A DNA stretch of 64,000 nucleotides from G963717155 sp963717155 (GCA_963717155.1 OY970326.1:5022001-5086000), one strand, 5' to 3'. Shown: positions 7,655 through 16,317, numbered from the stretch's first letter. Notes: a model not told the origin generated them from the sequence alone. Program-made: numbers and translations.

Positions 7655-8164
7655 ATGTTGACTCCCGTGCGAGGACACGCGCACCGTGGCACTCCTCCGA
7701 TCGGTCTCGCGCTCGAACCCGGGGAGCTGGTCCGCTTCCGCGAGCGACGGGCTCCGCCCGTGCTGATGCTGGTCGTCGTGCCGGCGGCCATCGTCGTGAC
7801 CCTCGCGGCCACTGACGTCCCGCTCGCGGTGCGCGCCGTGTCGGCCCTCGCCGTCGCAGCTCTGGCCGTGCTCGGGCTTCGGCTGCGCCGCCGCGTATGG
7901 CTCGAGGATCTTGTGGTGACCGATCGCCGCGTTGGGGTGGTTCCGCGCGACGGCGACTCGAGCTGGCTCCGACTCGACGAGCTTGCCGGCGCGCGCGAGC
8001 GAGGAACGGCGGTGCGCTTCACGGCTCTCGACGGCCGCATCCTGTCCTTCGCCTACGTGCGCAGCACGCGCTCGCTTCGCAGGCGTCTCGGCGAGGTGCG
8101 GCCCGATCTCGCCGTCGCGATCGAATACGACCCGCACTGTCCGACGTGCGGGATCCGCTGGTAG
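7655..8164 (+). CDS. Membrane protein with bacterial PH domain
   Basis: This ~169-aa protein has an N-terminal region, two closely spaced membrane helices (PVLMLVVVPAAIVVTLAA and the segment around ALAVAALAVLGL) and then a PH-like domain beginning VWLEDLVVTDRRVGVV. This is the DUF304/bPH_2 arrangement. The C-terminus has a CPTC pair. Start choices are ATG 7655, or GTG 7667, which has a TATGTT box 7 nt upstream and could be leaderless. ATG 7583 is in frame but lies before the terminator hairpin. Convergent with the AbrB-type gene. Function unknown. Confidence 0.6.
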   Translation: MLTPVRGHAHRGTPPIGLALEPGELVRFRERRAPPVLMLVVVPAAIVVTLAATDVPLAVRAVSALAVAALAVLGLRLRRRVWLEDLVVTDRRVGVVPRDGDSSWLRLDELAGARERGTAVRFTALDGRILSFAYVRSTRSLRRRLGEVRPDLAVAIEYDPHCPTCGIRW

Positions 8165-8180
8165 GCGTGGTCGGGCCTCG

Positions 8181-8648
8181 TCAGCCACGCGTGAGCGCGT
8201 ACGCCCGCATGGCGTCGCCGCCCGCCGCAAGCGCATCGATCGCGGCGCGCACGGCGGCGGGATGGTCGACCCGCACGGCCCGGTCGGCGAGCACGTCGCG
8301 CAGCGCGTCGGCAACAGCCGTGGCCGGTGCGCCGCGACGCACGAGCGAGCCGGCGATATCGAGGACGACGACGTCTGGGAGGCGGAGACGCTCGCGCCGC
8401 TGCCGGCGGCCGTCCGCATCGCGGGCGAACGCGTCGTCTCCCTCGACCAGCAGACGCTCGAGCGGGTGGGCATCGGCCCGGGCGGTCAGCGCGAACGTCC
8501 CGCGCAGCGCGTCGAGCCCGGTGACACGACGGAACACCCCGTGGCCCTCCTCCACGGCGAACACCACGTCGTCACCGGGAGCGAGTCCGAGCGCGTAGCG
8601 GATACCGACCGGCACGGTCACCTGGCCCTTCGATGTGAGTCGTGGCAT
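8181..8648 (-). CDS. AbrB/MazE-type DNA-binding protein fused to a degenerate PIN-like tail
   Basis: Residues 1-45 form a SpoVT/AbrB swapped-hairpin domain (MPRLTSKGQVTVPVGIR...GLAPGDDVVF), normally the DNA-binding part of an antitoxin. After an antitoxin-like linker, residues ~95-155 resemble the middle and end of a VapC/PIN toxin: a helix like LVRRGAPATAVADALRDVL, then VRVDHPAAVRAAIDALAAGG. The acidic FADAL-type segment is replaced by DAMRAYALT, and the N-terminal Asp strand is missing. It therefore looks like an antitoxin joined to an inactive toxin remnant. The AbrB part is clear; the PIN relation is an inference from pattern only. Confidence 0.65.
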   Translation of the reverse strand: MPRLTSKGQVTVPVGIRYALGLAPGDDVVFAVEEGHGVFRRVTGLDALRGTFALTARADAHPLERLLVEGDDAFARDADGRRQRRERLRLPDVVVLDIAGSLVRRGAPATAVADALRDVLADRAVRVDHPAAVRAAIDALAAGGDAMRAYALTRG

Positions 8649-8769
8649 GGCATAAGTATTACTCCGATATCCAGAGTCAGATTTTGACGTCGGTCTGAAG
8701 CAGGCCGTCCTCCGTCTACGTCCCGAAGCTCCCGACCAGTGATATCTACCCCGACGAGAGGGTCCTCCT

Positions 8770-9807
8770 ATGCGCAATCTGTCCCGTCTACTCATGGCCG
8801 CCGCACTCGTGGCGCTCGCGGTTCCCGCGCTGGCCAGCGCGGCGCCGACGACACGCGGCATCGTGGTGCAGCGCGACACGCGTGGCGGCGCCCTCGTGCT
8901 CGCCACACAGAGCGGCACGCTCGCCCGCGTGCAATCGACCAGTCCGAGCCGGTTCTCGATGGGCGACGTCGTCCAGCTGAGCGGCTCGAAGCTCCGTGTG
9001 CTCGGCCACCGGCACCACGCGAGGGTTCACGGCGTGGTGCTGCGTCGGGGCCACGGCTCGTACGCGCTCGCCGGCAACGGCGCCGTGCTCGCAGTCAGCT
9101 CCACAACGCCGCCCGCAGTCGGCCAGCAGGTCACGGCGAACGTCCAGGTCGGCCCCACCTCGCTCTCCTGCAACCACGGCGATGTGCAGGTAGAGGACCA
9201 GCAGGCGCCGTCGGCTGAGGTGCGCGGGACCGTGCTCTCGCAGGACGCCACGACGCTGAAGCTCAACGTCTTCGGCTTCACCTCGGGCCTCACGATCGCG
9301 CTCGGCGGCCAGACGATCCCGACGCTCGCAGTCGGCACGCAGGTCGAGGCGCGCGTCTCCCTCGGCCCTGATCCGGCGAACCCGAACGGCATCGTGCTCA
9401 CGTTGGTCTCACTGCACGTCGAGGGCGACCACCACGGACAGGTTCCCGGTTCGTTCGTGAAGGCTGAGGGTCCGGTCACGGCGGTCACCGAGGCCGGTCC
9501 GACAGGCGGAGCGGACGGCTCCATCACGATCGCCGACGAGCACGGTGACGTCACCTTCGTCATCCCGGCCGGATTCGGCCCGACGGGCGTCGTCGTGGGC
9601 GATCAAGTCGAGGCCAAGGGGACAGCCTCGACGACGCAGGGCGGCCAGCCAACGCTCGTCCGGCTGGAGGGGCAGGACAACCAGGATAACCAGGGCAACC
9701 AGGGCACCACAGGCCCCACGGGCCCCCAGGGTGACTGGGGCGGTCACCATCACCATGACGGCTCCGGCGGCAATGGCTCTGGCGATGGATCTGGCGGCGG
9801 CGACTAG
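8770..9807 (+). CDS. Secreted protein with DUF5666-like repeats and His/Gly-rich tail
   Basis: This 345-aa protein has a clear signal peptide (RNLSRLLMAAALVALAVPALASAA). The body contains repeated small beta units of the form G-x-V-x-S-x-D-x-x-T-L/I and VEAKGTAS, resembling DUF5666 (OB-like) modules at ~27-125, ~145-215 and ~230-295. The tail has collagen-like Gly-x-x runs, then a GGHHHHDGSGG stretch. It is probably exported, and the His cluster could bind metal. Start ATG 8770 has GAGAGGG upstream. The sigma-factor gene begins 10 bp after its stop and has a similar tail. Confidence 0.65.
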   Translation: MRNLSRLLMAAALVALAVPALASAAPTTRGIVVQRDTRGGALVLATQSGTLARVQSTSPSRFSMGDVVQLSGSKLRVLGHRHHARVHGVVLRRGHGSYALAGNGAVLAVSSTTPPAVGQQVTANVQVGPTSLSCNHGDVQVEDQQAPSAEVRGTVLSQDATTLKLNVFGFTSGLTIALGGQTIPTLAVGTQVEARVSLGPDPANPNGIVLTLVSLHVEGDHHGQVPGSFVKAEGPVTAVTEAGPTGGADGSITIADEHGDVTFVIPAGFGPTGVVVGDQVEAKGTASTTQGGQPTLVRLEGQDNQDNQGNQGTTGPTGPQGDWGGHHHHDGSGGNGSGDGSGGGD

Positions 9808-9817
9808 AGTCAGGTAG

Positions 9818-11494
9818 GTGGTGGCCCACCCGACGCCGAGTCAGGCGCCCGCCCCGTCCCCGGTTCGTCCGGGGGCGGGGCGCGCCGCGCGTTTGCCCCG
9901 CGACCCCGGTCGCGCGACGGAAGTGCTGTACAAACGCCACGGCCGAACCGTGTTCCGGTTCGCCTGGCATCTGCTCGGGCGACGAGAGGATGCAGAGGAT
10001 GCCACCCAGGCGACGTTCCTGGCGGTTCACTCGGCCCTCGGGGTCGGTACCGCCGTGCTCGAACCACGTGCCTGGGTCCTGCGGATCGCGCGCAACGAGT
10101 GCATGGGGCGGCTGCGCCAGACCGCGAAGATGCCGGCAGTGGGGTCGCTCGACGGCACTGTCGACGCGCCCGCACTCGACGGCGTCGAGCAGACCGCCGA
10201 GGTGCGAGACGAGATGCGCACCGCGCGACGTACCCTGCGCGGACTTCCCGAGCCGGAGCGCGAGGCGTTCGTGCTTCGCGAGTGGCTCGGCCTGGAGACC
10301 GGCGAGGTGGCCCTGGCCCTCGGGGTGACTGCCGGCGATGTCGACGGCCTAGCCGGACGCGCGCGGCGCAGCCTGGTGCTCGCGGTCGGCGGGCTCGAGC
10401 CGGCAGCCGGATGCGCCGCCACGCGCACCGCGCTCGAAGCGGGTTCGCTAGATCGGGCCGGGAAGGTCCATCTGCTGCGATGCCCGGTGTGCCGCGGCGT
10501 CCGCCGGGCGCTGCGAGCGCCCGAGACAATGGCCGGATCGCGCGCGCCCATCGCGGTCATCGGCGAGCGGCTTGCCGACTCGCTTCCGGGATTCGCATCG
10601 GGCGGCGGTGGGATCGTCGCCGTCCTCACGGCCAAGGCCGCCGCCGCCCCGCTGCTCGCGAAGACCGCGGCCGTGGTCGCGGCGGCACTCCTGACAGCCG
10701 GCGTGGCGGGACAGGCGATCCGCAGCACGCATCTCACCCACCATCGCTCGGCGGCTGCGATCACGAGGGGCGGGCAGGCGCACGTCGTGCAGTCCGTGGC
10801 CGAGACGACGAGTCGCACCATGGTTGCGGTCGCGCCCCCGGTGTCGGCTCCGCGTCGCAGCAACGTGGTCTACAAGGCTGCGGTTGCCGCGAAGCCGGCG
10901 GCGCGGGGAGGAGCCGCAAAGGCATCGTCCCGACACGGCTCCGGGGCTGCAACTCGCTCCGGTCACGACCACCACGGAGCCTCGAGCGGAGGTCACCGCG
11001 TCCGCGACGGTAGCTCCGGCTCGGGCGGCGGCGACCACCCGTCCGGGCACGACGATCAAAGTGGCTCGCAGGCTGGCGGCTCGCAGGCCCCCTCGCAGTC
11101 GGGCCGGCATGGCGACGCGAGCGACTCCTCGGACGGCAGCTCCGGATCGTCCGGCTCGGGCACCGACTCGAGCCCGGGCGGCGACAATCATGAGGGGAGC
11201 GGACACCACCACCATGGCTCCGGGGACCAGGGGGGGTCGCAGCCGGACGGTGGCGGACTGGCACCGACGACGACGCCCGTCGCCGTTTCGCCCACGACCA
11301 CGCAGGGTGGCGACCATGGCGACGGGTCGAACGGCGGCGAAGCCGGCGGCAGTTCGGGCGGGACGAGCACCGACGCCAACGGCTCCCCGCCGCCGGCAAC
11401 GACGACCGTCCCGGTGACCACCACGACCGCGCCCGTGACGACCACGACCGCGCCGGTGACGACGGTGCCGCCCACCACCACGGCCTCCGACTAA
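9818..11494 (+). CDS. ECF-type sigma factor fused to zinc-finger, membrane helix and long Ser/Gly/His/Thr tail
   Basis: Residues ~37-80 form sigma region 2 (LYKRHGRTVFRFAWHLLG..EDAEDATQATFLAV) and ~140-188 form region 4 (LRGLPEPEREAFVLREW..LETGEVALALGV). It then continues into HLLRCPVC, the H-x3-C-x2-C core of zinc anti-sigma domains (~214-221), a hydrophobic membrane segment (~265-295) and ~260 residues of low-complexity Ser, Gly, His, Asp and finally Pro/Thr repeats. It appears to be a one-piece sigma/anti-sigma held at the membrane. Start is GTG 9818 or 9821. A TAGAGT box formed by the previous stop codon lies 7 nt upstream. The stop overlaps the convergent VOC gene by 4 bp. Confidence 0.8.
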   Translation: MVAHPTPSQAPAPSPVRPGAGRAARLPRDPGRATEVLYKRHGRTVFRFAWHLLGRREDAEDATQATFLAVHSALGVGTAVLEPRAWVLRIARNECMGRLRQTAKMPAVGSLDGTVDAPALDGVEQTAEVRDEMRTARRTLRGLPEPEREAFVLREWLGLETGEVALALGVTAGDVDGLAGRARRSLVLAVGGLEPAAGCAATRTALEAGSLDRAGKVHLLRCPVCRGVRRALRAPETMAGSRAPIAVIGERLADSLPGFASGGGGIVAVLTAKAAAAPLLAKTAAVVAAALLTAGVAGQAIRSTHLTHHRSAAAITRGGQAHVVQSVAETTSRTMVAVAPPVSAPRRSNVVYKAAVAAKPAARGGAAKASSRHGSGAATRSGHDHHGASSGGHRVRDGSSGSGGGDHPSGHDDQSGSQAGGSQAPSQSGRHGDASDSSDGSSGSSGSGTDSSPGGDNHEGSGHHHHGSGDQGGSQPDGGGLAPTTTPVAVSPTTTQGGDHGDGSNGGEAGGSSGGTSTDANGSPPPATTTVPVTTTTAPVTTTTAPVTTVPPTTTASD

Positions 11495-11853
11495 CGCGCC
11501 GACGCGTCCGCCTGCCACAGGTGGAACTCGTTGCCCTCGCTGTCCGTGCAGGCAGCGAACCACCCGTGGGTCGGGACCGGCGCCTTCTCCGCGGCCGTTC
11601 CGCCGAGCTCCCGGACCTTCGCCGACGACGCGTCGATGTCGTCCGTGTCGAAGTAGTACTTCGGATGGCCGCGGGAGTCGGACGCATATATCGCAGCGCC
11701 GGACTGCTCGCTGGTCTGCGCCATGCGGTAGTCCATCCCCGGCATGCCGGAGTCCCCGAACTTCCACCCGAAGAGCCCGCTCCAGAAGCGCTGCGCCCGG
11801 TCGACGTCCTCCGCCAGGAACTCGACGTGCACGATCTGGCCCGCCATCTCCAC
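11491..11853 (-). CDS. VOC (glyoxalase/bleomycin-resistance) family protein
   Basis: This 120-aa single-unit VOC protein starts with IVHVEFLAEDVDRAQRFWSGLFGW and ends with DSEGNEFHLWQ, the two strands that usually carry His and Glu metal ligands. The family includes lyases, isomerases and resistance binders; the substrate cannot be deduced. A GGAG-type ribosome site precedes the ATG. It is transcribed toward the sigma-factor gene, sharing CTAA at the convergent stops. The PDE-side terminator hairpin sits between it and the upstream gene, so it is likely monocistronic. Confidence 0.85.
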   Translation of the reverse strand: MEMAGQIVHVEFLAEDVDRAQRFWSGLFGWKFGDSGMPGMDYRMAQTSEQSGAAIYASDSRGHPKYYFDTDDIDASSAKVRELGGTAAEKAPVPTHGWFAACTDSEGNEFHLWQADASAR

Positions 11854-11892
11854 TCCTTTCGTCGTGCGAGAACCTACAACGTCACGCCCGGA

Positions 11893-11923
11893 GAGGAGCC
11901 GTCGGGCACCCCGACGGCTCCTC
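11893..11923 (-). terminator. Terminator hairpin after the phosphodiesterase gene
   Basis: A perfect 13-bp stem (GAGGAGCCGTCGG / CCGACGGCTCCTC) with a 5-nt loop lies 30 bp past the minus-strand phosphodiesterase stop. Confidence 0.65.
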
Positions 11924-11952
11924 CCGGTTTCACCGATCGTGCTTCGCCGTCC

Positions 11953-13668
11953 TCACGTCCCAGGGAGCAGGGGCGTGTGCTCGGCCTGGACAGCCTGGAG
12001 CTGCTGCGGGTCGAGGCCGAGCAGGTGCAGGATCGTCGGTGCGATCTGTGTCGTCTCGACGGGATTCCAGAGCTCGTTCGCGGTCGCGCCTGCGCCGAAG
12101 ACGACGAGCGGGACGTGTCGATCCTCGCGATCGGCTCCACCGTGCTCGGCGATCTTCCCGGTGCCGCCCGTGTAGACGACTCCGTGCTGCACGACCCCGA
12201 CCAGATCGGGGACACGCGGGTCGCTTGCGGGCACCCCGAAGAACGCCGGGCCGTTGTAGAGGTGGGCGAGGCCCGACGAGGTGAACCCGATCGGATTCCC
12301 CTGGTAGTCCGTCGCCGCCTTCGCCGAGGAGGGCTGGGAGTAGCCGAGCAGGAACGATCTCGCGAACGACAGCGCCGCGGGCGAGCGGTCGCCGAGCCAG
12401 ATGTACATGGCGTCGTCGTCGATCGCGAAGGCGATCAGCTTGCCGGTTCCGCCGTGCGCGAGCCAGGCGGCGTTCGCGGCGTCGATGATCTTCCCGTCGC
12501 TGATCCGCTTGAGCGACGAGGTCTCGATCGGCGACTGACCGTGCTTCGCCGACAGGATCATGGTCGTCTTTGCCAGCAGGCCCTGCCGGTTCAGCTGGTA
12601 GACCAGCCGCCCGATCTGGGCGTCTACGAAGGCGAGCGCGTCCTGGAGTACGGGTCCCGGCACCCAGTCACCGTGCTGGCGCACGTAGCCGCCGTTCTGC
12701 GTCAGGCCGCTCAGCGGCGACGAGGGAAGCTTCTGCGCGGTCGAGACCGACTGGAAGTTCATCCCGAAGATCGCCGGCACGCCGACCGCGGTCTTGCCGC
12801 TGTGGTCGAACCCGTTGATCTCGTTGATGATCGAGTCGACCTTGATCTCGTCGTAGAACTGCGTGTCCTGGTTGTTGGCGGTCCAGTCGGGGCCGGGACC
12901 GGCGGGCAGGCTCGGATCGGTCGCCGAGCTGTTGATCTCGGGCGCGAACAGATCGTCGACGCCCGTGCCGCTCGGACCCGCGGTGATCTCGTAGCTGGCG
13001 TGCTTGTCGGTCCACGCGGTACGGAGACCGGCGGCGTGCGCGACCTCGAAGACCGTGTTCACCTCGAGATACTGGTGCGGGTACACCGGCTTGCAGGTGG
13101 CCGGGTCGATCGGCAGGTTCATCGGGTCGATCATCTTCTGGTCGATCGTCGGAACGTCGCCGGGGAGCGCGAGGACGCTCCAGGGCAGGCCGGCGTAGAG
13201 GTTCGGGATCCCGAAGCCGGCGTCGACGGAGTTGCTGTCGACGTCGAGGTTCTCGGCGAGGTTCACCTCGCTTCCCAGACCCGTCGTCTGCCCGGACGTG
13301 CAGGCGCTTCCCGGAGGAAGCAGGCCGCGATTGTAGGTGTCGTCGTAGTAGATGCCGGTCGTCGCGGGGTTGCCGCCCGTGATCTGACCGACCAGGCCCG
13401 GGAACGAGTCCGACGGGACCGGCGTCTGGGCGTGGTCGTACTCGAGGCCGCCGCGTACGAGCCGTGCGATGTTGCCGAGCGGGTGGTTGCGAACCCACCA
13501 GGCGAGATCCGACTGGTGCATGCCATCGACCGACAGCAGCAGCACGTGCTGCGCGGGACCGGTTGTCGGCGCCGCCTGGCTCGTGCCGGTCGGGGAGCCA
13601 TATGCGAGCGCGGCTGCAACGCTGCAGATGCCGGCCGCGACGATCATTGCGCTACGTGTCCGTCTCAA
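11953..13668 (-). CDS. Secreted alkaline-phosphatase-superfamily phosphodiesterase/nucleotide pyrophosphatase
   Basis: This ~571-aa exported metal hydrolase is of the type I phosphodiesterase family. After a signal peptide (~1-32), LLLSVDGMH carries the first metal-binding Asp, TPVPSDSFPG the nucleophile segment, SAKHGQSP and AEHGG with DREDRHVP the later Asp/His ligands, and IAPTILHLLG the closing helix. Start: TTG 13668 has an excellent GGAGG 7 nt upstream and gives a positively charged signal-peptide start. ATG 13647 is the next choice but has no ribosome site. The substrate is unknown. Confidence 0.82.
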   Translation of the reverse strand: MRRTRSAMIVAAGICSVAAALAYGSPTGTSQAAPTTGPAQHVLLLSVDGMHQSDLAWWVRNHPLGNIARLVRGGLEYDHAQTPVPSDSFPGLVGQITGGNPATTGIYYDDTYNRGLLPPGSACTSGQTTGLGSEVNLAENLDVDSNSVDAGFGIPNLYAGLPWSVLALPGDVPTIDQKMIDPMNLPIDPATCKPVYPHQYLEVNTVFEVAHAAGLRTAWTDKHASYEITAGPSGTGVDDLFAPEINSSATDPSLPAGPGPDWTANNQDTQFYDEIKVDSIINEINGFDHSGKTAVGVPAIFGMNFQSVSTAQKLPSSPLSGLTQNGGYVRQHGDWVPGPVLQDALAFVDAQIGRLVYQLNRQGLLAKTTMILSAKHGQSPIETSSLKRISDGKIIDAANAAWLAHGGTGKLIAFAIDDDAMYIWLGDRSPAALSFARSFLLGYSQPSSAKAATDYQGNPIGFTSSGLAHLYNGPAFFGVPASDPRVPDLVGVVQHGVVYTGGTGKIAEHGGADREDRHVPLVVFGAGATANELWNPVETTQIAPTILHLLGLDPQQLQAVQAEHTPLLPGT

Positions 13669-13859
13669 CTCGGGGCCTCCTGTGGCGGATCGATGTCGCG
13701 AGCATCGTTCGCCGGGCCCCGGCTGGGGTGGGCTACGGGCTGGTGACGCGGCGGTGAAGATCTGGTGGCACGTGCGACCGGCGGATGACGACCCGTCGGC
13801 CTCGTACGACCCGCGGCGTAGGAGCTGCCTCCCGGAGGTCATCCGCGAGGCCGACCGCG

Positions 13860-14972
13860 CTATCGCACCAGCGATCCCGGTTCCTCGAGCGTCTCGGCGA
13901 GCGTGCGCAGGAACTCCCCGGCGCGGGCGCCATCGACGACACGATGGTCGCACGAGAGCGTCAGCGTCATCGCCGGCTGCACCGCCGGGATCCCGGCCAG
14001 CGGGAGGACCCGGTCGACGATCCGGCCCACTGCGAGGATCGCCGCCTGCGGTGGATTGATGATCGCGCTGAACGCGTCGACGCCGTACATGCCGAGGTTG
14101 CTGATCGTGAAGGTCCCGCCCTGCACGTCGCCGGGGGTGAGGCGCCCGTCGCGGGCACGTCCGACCAGCGTCTCGCGGCGCGCGCAGAGCAGGGCGAGAT
14201 CGAGCGTGTCCGCGTCGTGGATCACGGGTACGACCAGCCCGTCGTCGAGGGCGACCGCAAGCCCGATGCCGATCTCGGAGTGGACGACGATTCCCGCGTC
14301 GGACCACGAACGATTGAGCGCGGGGTGATCGCGGAGCGCGCTCGCGACCGCGCGTACGAGGAGATCGGACACGGTGATGTGAGCGCCGGTCCGCTCGCGG
14401 GCGCTCCGCTGCCAGCCGAGCATGCGGCTCGCGACGACCTCGCGCTGGACGGTGAAGTGCGGGATCGTGGTCCAGCTCGACACGGTCCGCTCGGCCATCG
14501 TCCGCCACCCGCTGCTGACCACCGAGATCCGCGGCTCGTCGACCGCGGGCGCCGGCGGCTCGGCCGTTGCGGTTGCGCCGTCGGCGACGCGTAGGTCGCG
14601 TGCCTGGACGGGCCGGCCGAGGTCGGACGCGAGGGCGGCGAGATCGACGCCCGCCTCGCGCGCCATCCGCCGCGCGAGCGGCGATGCGGGGGCCCGGGGG
14701 GGCCGCGTGCCCGGCTCGTGCGCGCGCACCTCTCCGGGCGCAAGGATCAGGGCGATCACGCTCCCCACCGGAGCGTCGTCGCCGGCGTGCGCGCTGACCG
14801 CGACGAGCGTGCCGTCCGCGGGCGCCTCGAGCTCGACCGTGACCTTGTCGGTCTCGATCTCGATCAGGGGCTCGCCCTTGCGCACCGGGTCGCCCTCGCC
14901 GTAGAGCCAGCGCACCACGCGGCCCGTGTCCTGGGCGACGCCGAGGGCCGGCATGATCACGTCGGTGGCCAC
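13860..14972 (-). CDS. 2-oxoacid dehydrogenase E2, dihydrolipoamide acyltransferase
   Basis: This 370-aa protein has a lipoyl domain (~1-78) with the modifiable Lys43 in EIETDKVTVE, a short E3/E1-binding region (~95-135, SPLARRMAREAGVDLAAL) and a catalytic CoA-acyltransferase domain (~145-370). The catalytic HRVVDG is near the C-terminus and the SNLGMYG segment precedes it. It takes the acyl group made by E1 and passes it to CoA. The E1 subunits are in the same operon, separated by an M24-type gene; no E3 is nearby, so a shared dihydrolipoamide dehydrogenase must serve it. The acyl substrate is not determined. Confidence 0.88.
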   Translation of the reverse strand: MATDVIMPALGVAQDTGRVVRWLYGEGDPVRKGEPLIEIETDKVTVELEAPADGTLVAVSAHAGDDAPVGSVIALILAPGEVRAHEPGTRPPRAPASPLARRMAREAGVDLAALASDLGRPVQARDLRVADGATATAEPPAPAVDEPRISVVSSGWRTMAERTVSSWTTIPHFTVQREVVASRMLGWQRSARERTGAHITVSDLLVRAVASALRDHPALNRSWSDAGIVVHSEIGIGLAVALDDGLVVPVIHDADTLDLALLCARRETLVGRARDGRLTPGDVQGGTFTISNLGMYGVDAFSAIINPPQAAILAVGRIVDRVLPLAGIPAVQPAMTLTLSCDHRVVDGARAGEFLRTLAETLEEPGSLVR

Positions 14973-14973
14973 G

Positions 14974-16317
14974 TCAGCCGGACGTCGCCGCGTGGTCGGC
15001 CTGCGGTATCGGAGCTGCGCCGTTGGGGTTCGCGTTGAGGTTCGACTGCGTCTCGCGGATCGCGGGGAGCGGGCCCCCCACTGCGTGGTAGCGCGTGCCC
15101 GCCACGAGCAGCTCCTCGGCGGGGAAGCGGGTCAGGATCTCGCAGCCCGTCGCGGTCACCACGAGCTCCTCCTCGATGCGCGCGGCGGACCACCCGTCAG
15201 ACGCGGGCCAGAACGTCTCGAGCGCGAAGACCATGCCCTCCTCGATCACCTCGGGGTGCTCGAGTGAGACGAGCCGGCTGAAGATCGGCTTCTCCCAGAT
15301 CGAGAGGCCGATGCCGTGCCCGTACTGCAGGGCGAACGCGGCCTCCTCGTTGGCGAAGCCGAACTCCTCCGCCCGGGGCCACACCTCGACCACCTCGGCC
15401 GTCGTCGTTCCGGGCCGGATCAGCGAGATGGCCGCGTCGAGGTAGTCGCGGCAGCGCTTGTACGCGTCGACCTGCGCGTTCGAGGCGCTCCCGACCGCGA
15501 AGGTGCGGTAGTAGCACGTGCGGTAGCCCAGGTAGGCGTGCAGGATGTCGAAGTACGCCGGATCGCCCGGTCGCAGGATCCGATCGGCGAAGACGTGCGG
15601 GTGCGGGTTGCAGCGCTCGCCCGAGATCGCGTTCACGCCCTCGACGTGCTCCGAGCCGAGGTCGTACAGCACCTTCGAGACGAGCCCGACGCACTCGTTC
15701 TCGCTCATGCCGGGCTTGAGTGCGCGGTAGAGCTCGTCGTACGCGGCGTCGGCCATCATGCACGCGGTGTTCAGCAGCGTGATCTCGTCCTCGGTCTTGA
15801 TGACGCGCGCCCGCTGCATCAGCTGCTGGCCGTCGAGCACGGTGATGCCCTCCGCCTGCAGCGCGAGCAGCACCGGAAGCTCGATGACGTCCACGCCGAT
15901 CGGCTCGCCCAGCAGACCGCGCTGCTCGAGCTCGATGCGGATCTTTCGCGCGACGTCCTGTGCCTGTCCGACCTCGGGCCCGAGCGCGCCTCGCAGCGTC
16001 GAGATCCCGGGCCGCGAACGCTCGCCGAGCCACGGGCAGTAGAGCTGGTGATGGCGCGCGGCCGAGCCGAAGTCCCACAGGATCGGCTCGTCATCCTGCG
16101 GTAGCAGGGTGAAGCGCGCGAGCTTGTCGATCGCCCACGTGCCGATGTGCGTGGCGGTCAGATAGCGGATGTTGTTCATGTCGAAGCAGAGCAGCGCTCC
16201 GAGCTCCGACTCGGCGAGCAGGCCCTTGGCGCGCGCGAGCCGCTGGGTGCGCAGGCGCCCGACATCGACGCGCTCCTCCCAGTCGACCGCCGTCAGGCCG
16301 AAGGTCTTGAGTCCCAT
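14974..16317 (-). CDS. M24 (creatinase/prolidase-fold) hydrolase with altered metal site
   Basis: This 447-aa protein has a creatinase N-terminal domain (~25-165) and a pita-bread M24 catalytic domain (~175-425). The conserved His (QYGHGIGLSIWE) and Glu residues (ALETFWP, IEEELVV) are present. The usual two metal-binding Asp in D-x-G...D-x-x-R-T-F read YFDILHAYLGYRTCYYRTF, so the second Asp is a Tyr and the first motif is incomplete. It may therefore act without metals, as creatinase does. It lies between E2 and E1beta with 1-13 bp gaps, so it probably releases the substrate of this pathway. The C-terminus carries an extra ~25 residues. Confidence 0.8.
   Translation of the reverse strand: MGLKTFGLTAVDWEERVDVGRLRTQRLARAKGLLAESELGALLCFDMNNIRYLTATHIGTWAIDKLARFTLLPQDDEPILWDFGSAARHHQLYCPWLGERSRPGISTLRGALGPEVGQAQDVARKIRIELEQRGLLGEPIGVDVIELPVLLALQAEGITVLDGQQLMQRARVIKTEDEITLLNTACMMADAAYDELYRALKPGMSENECVGLVSKVLYDLGSEHVEGVNAISGERCNPHPHVFADRILRPGDPAYFDILHAYLGYRTCYYRTFAVGSASNAQVDAYKRCRDYLDAAISLIRPGTTTAEVVEVWPRAEEFGFANEEAAFALQYGHGIGLSIWEKPIFSRLVSLEHPEVIEEGMVFALETFWPASDGWSAARIEEELVVTATGCEILTRFPAEELLVAGTRYHAVGGPLPAIRETQSNLNANPNGAAPIPQADHAATSG

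Noticed and set aside
13754..13860. Plus-strand start VKIWWHVRPADDDPSASYDP resembling the beginning of a small enzyme
   Set aside because: It runs without a stop into antisense of the E2 gene and has no supporting downstream homology. It may be a remnant but could not be supported.
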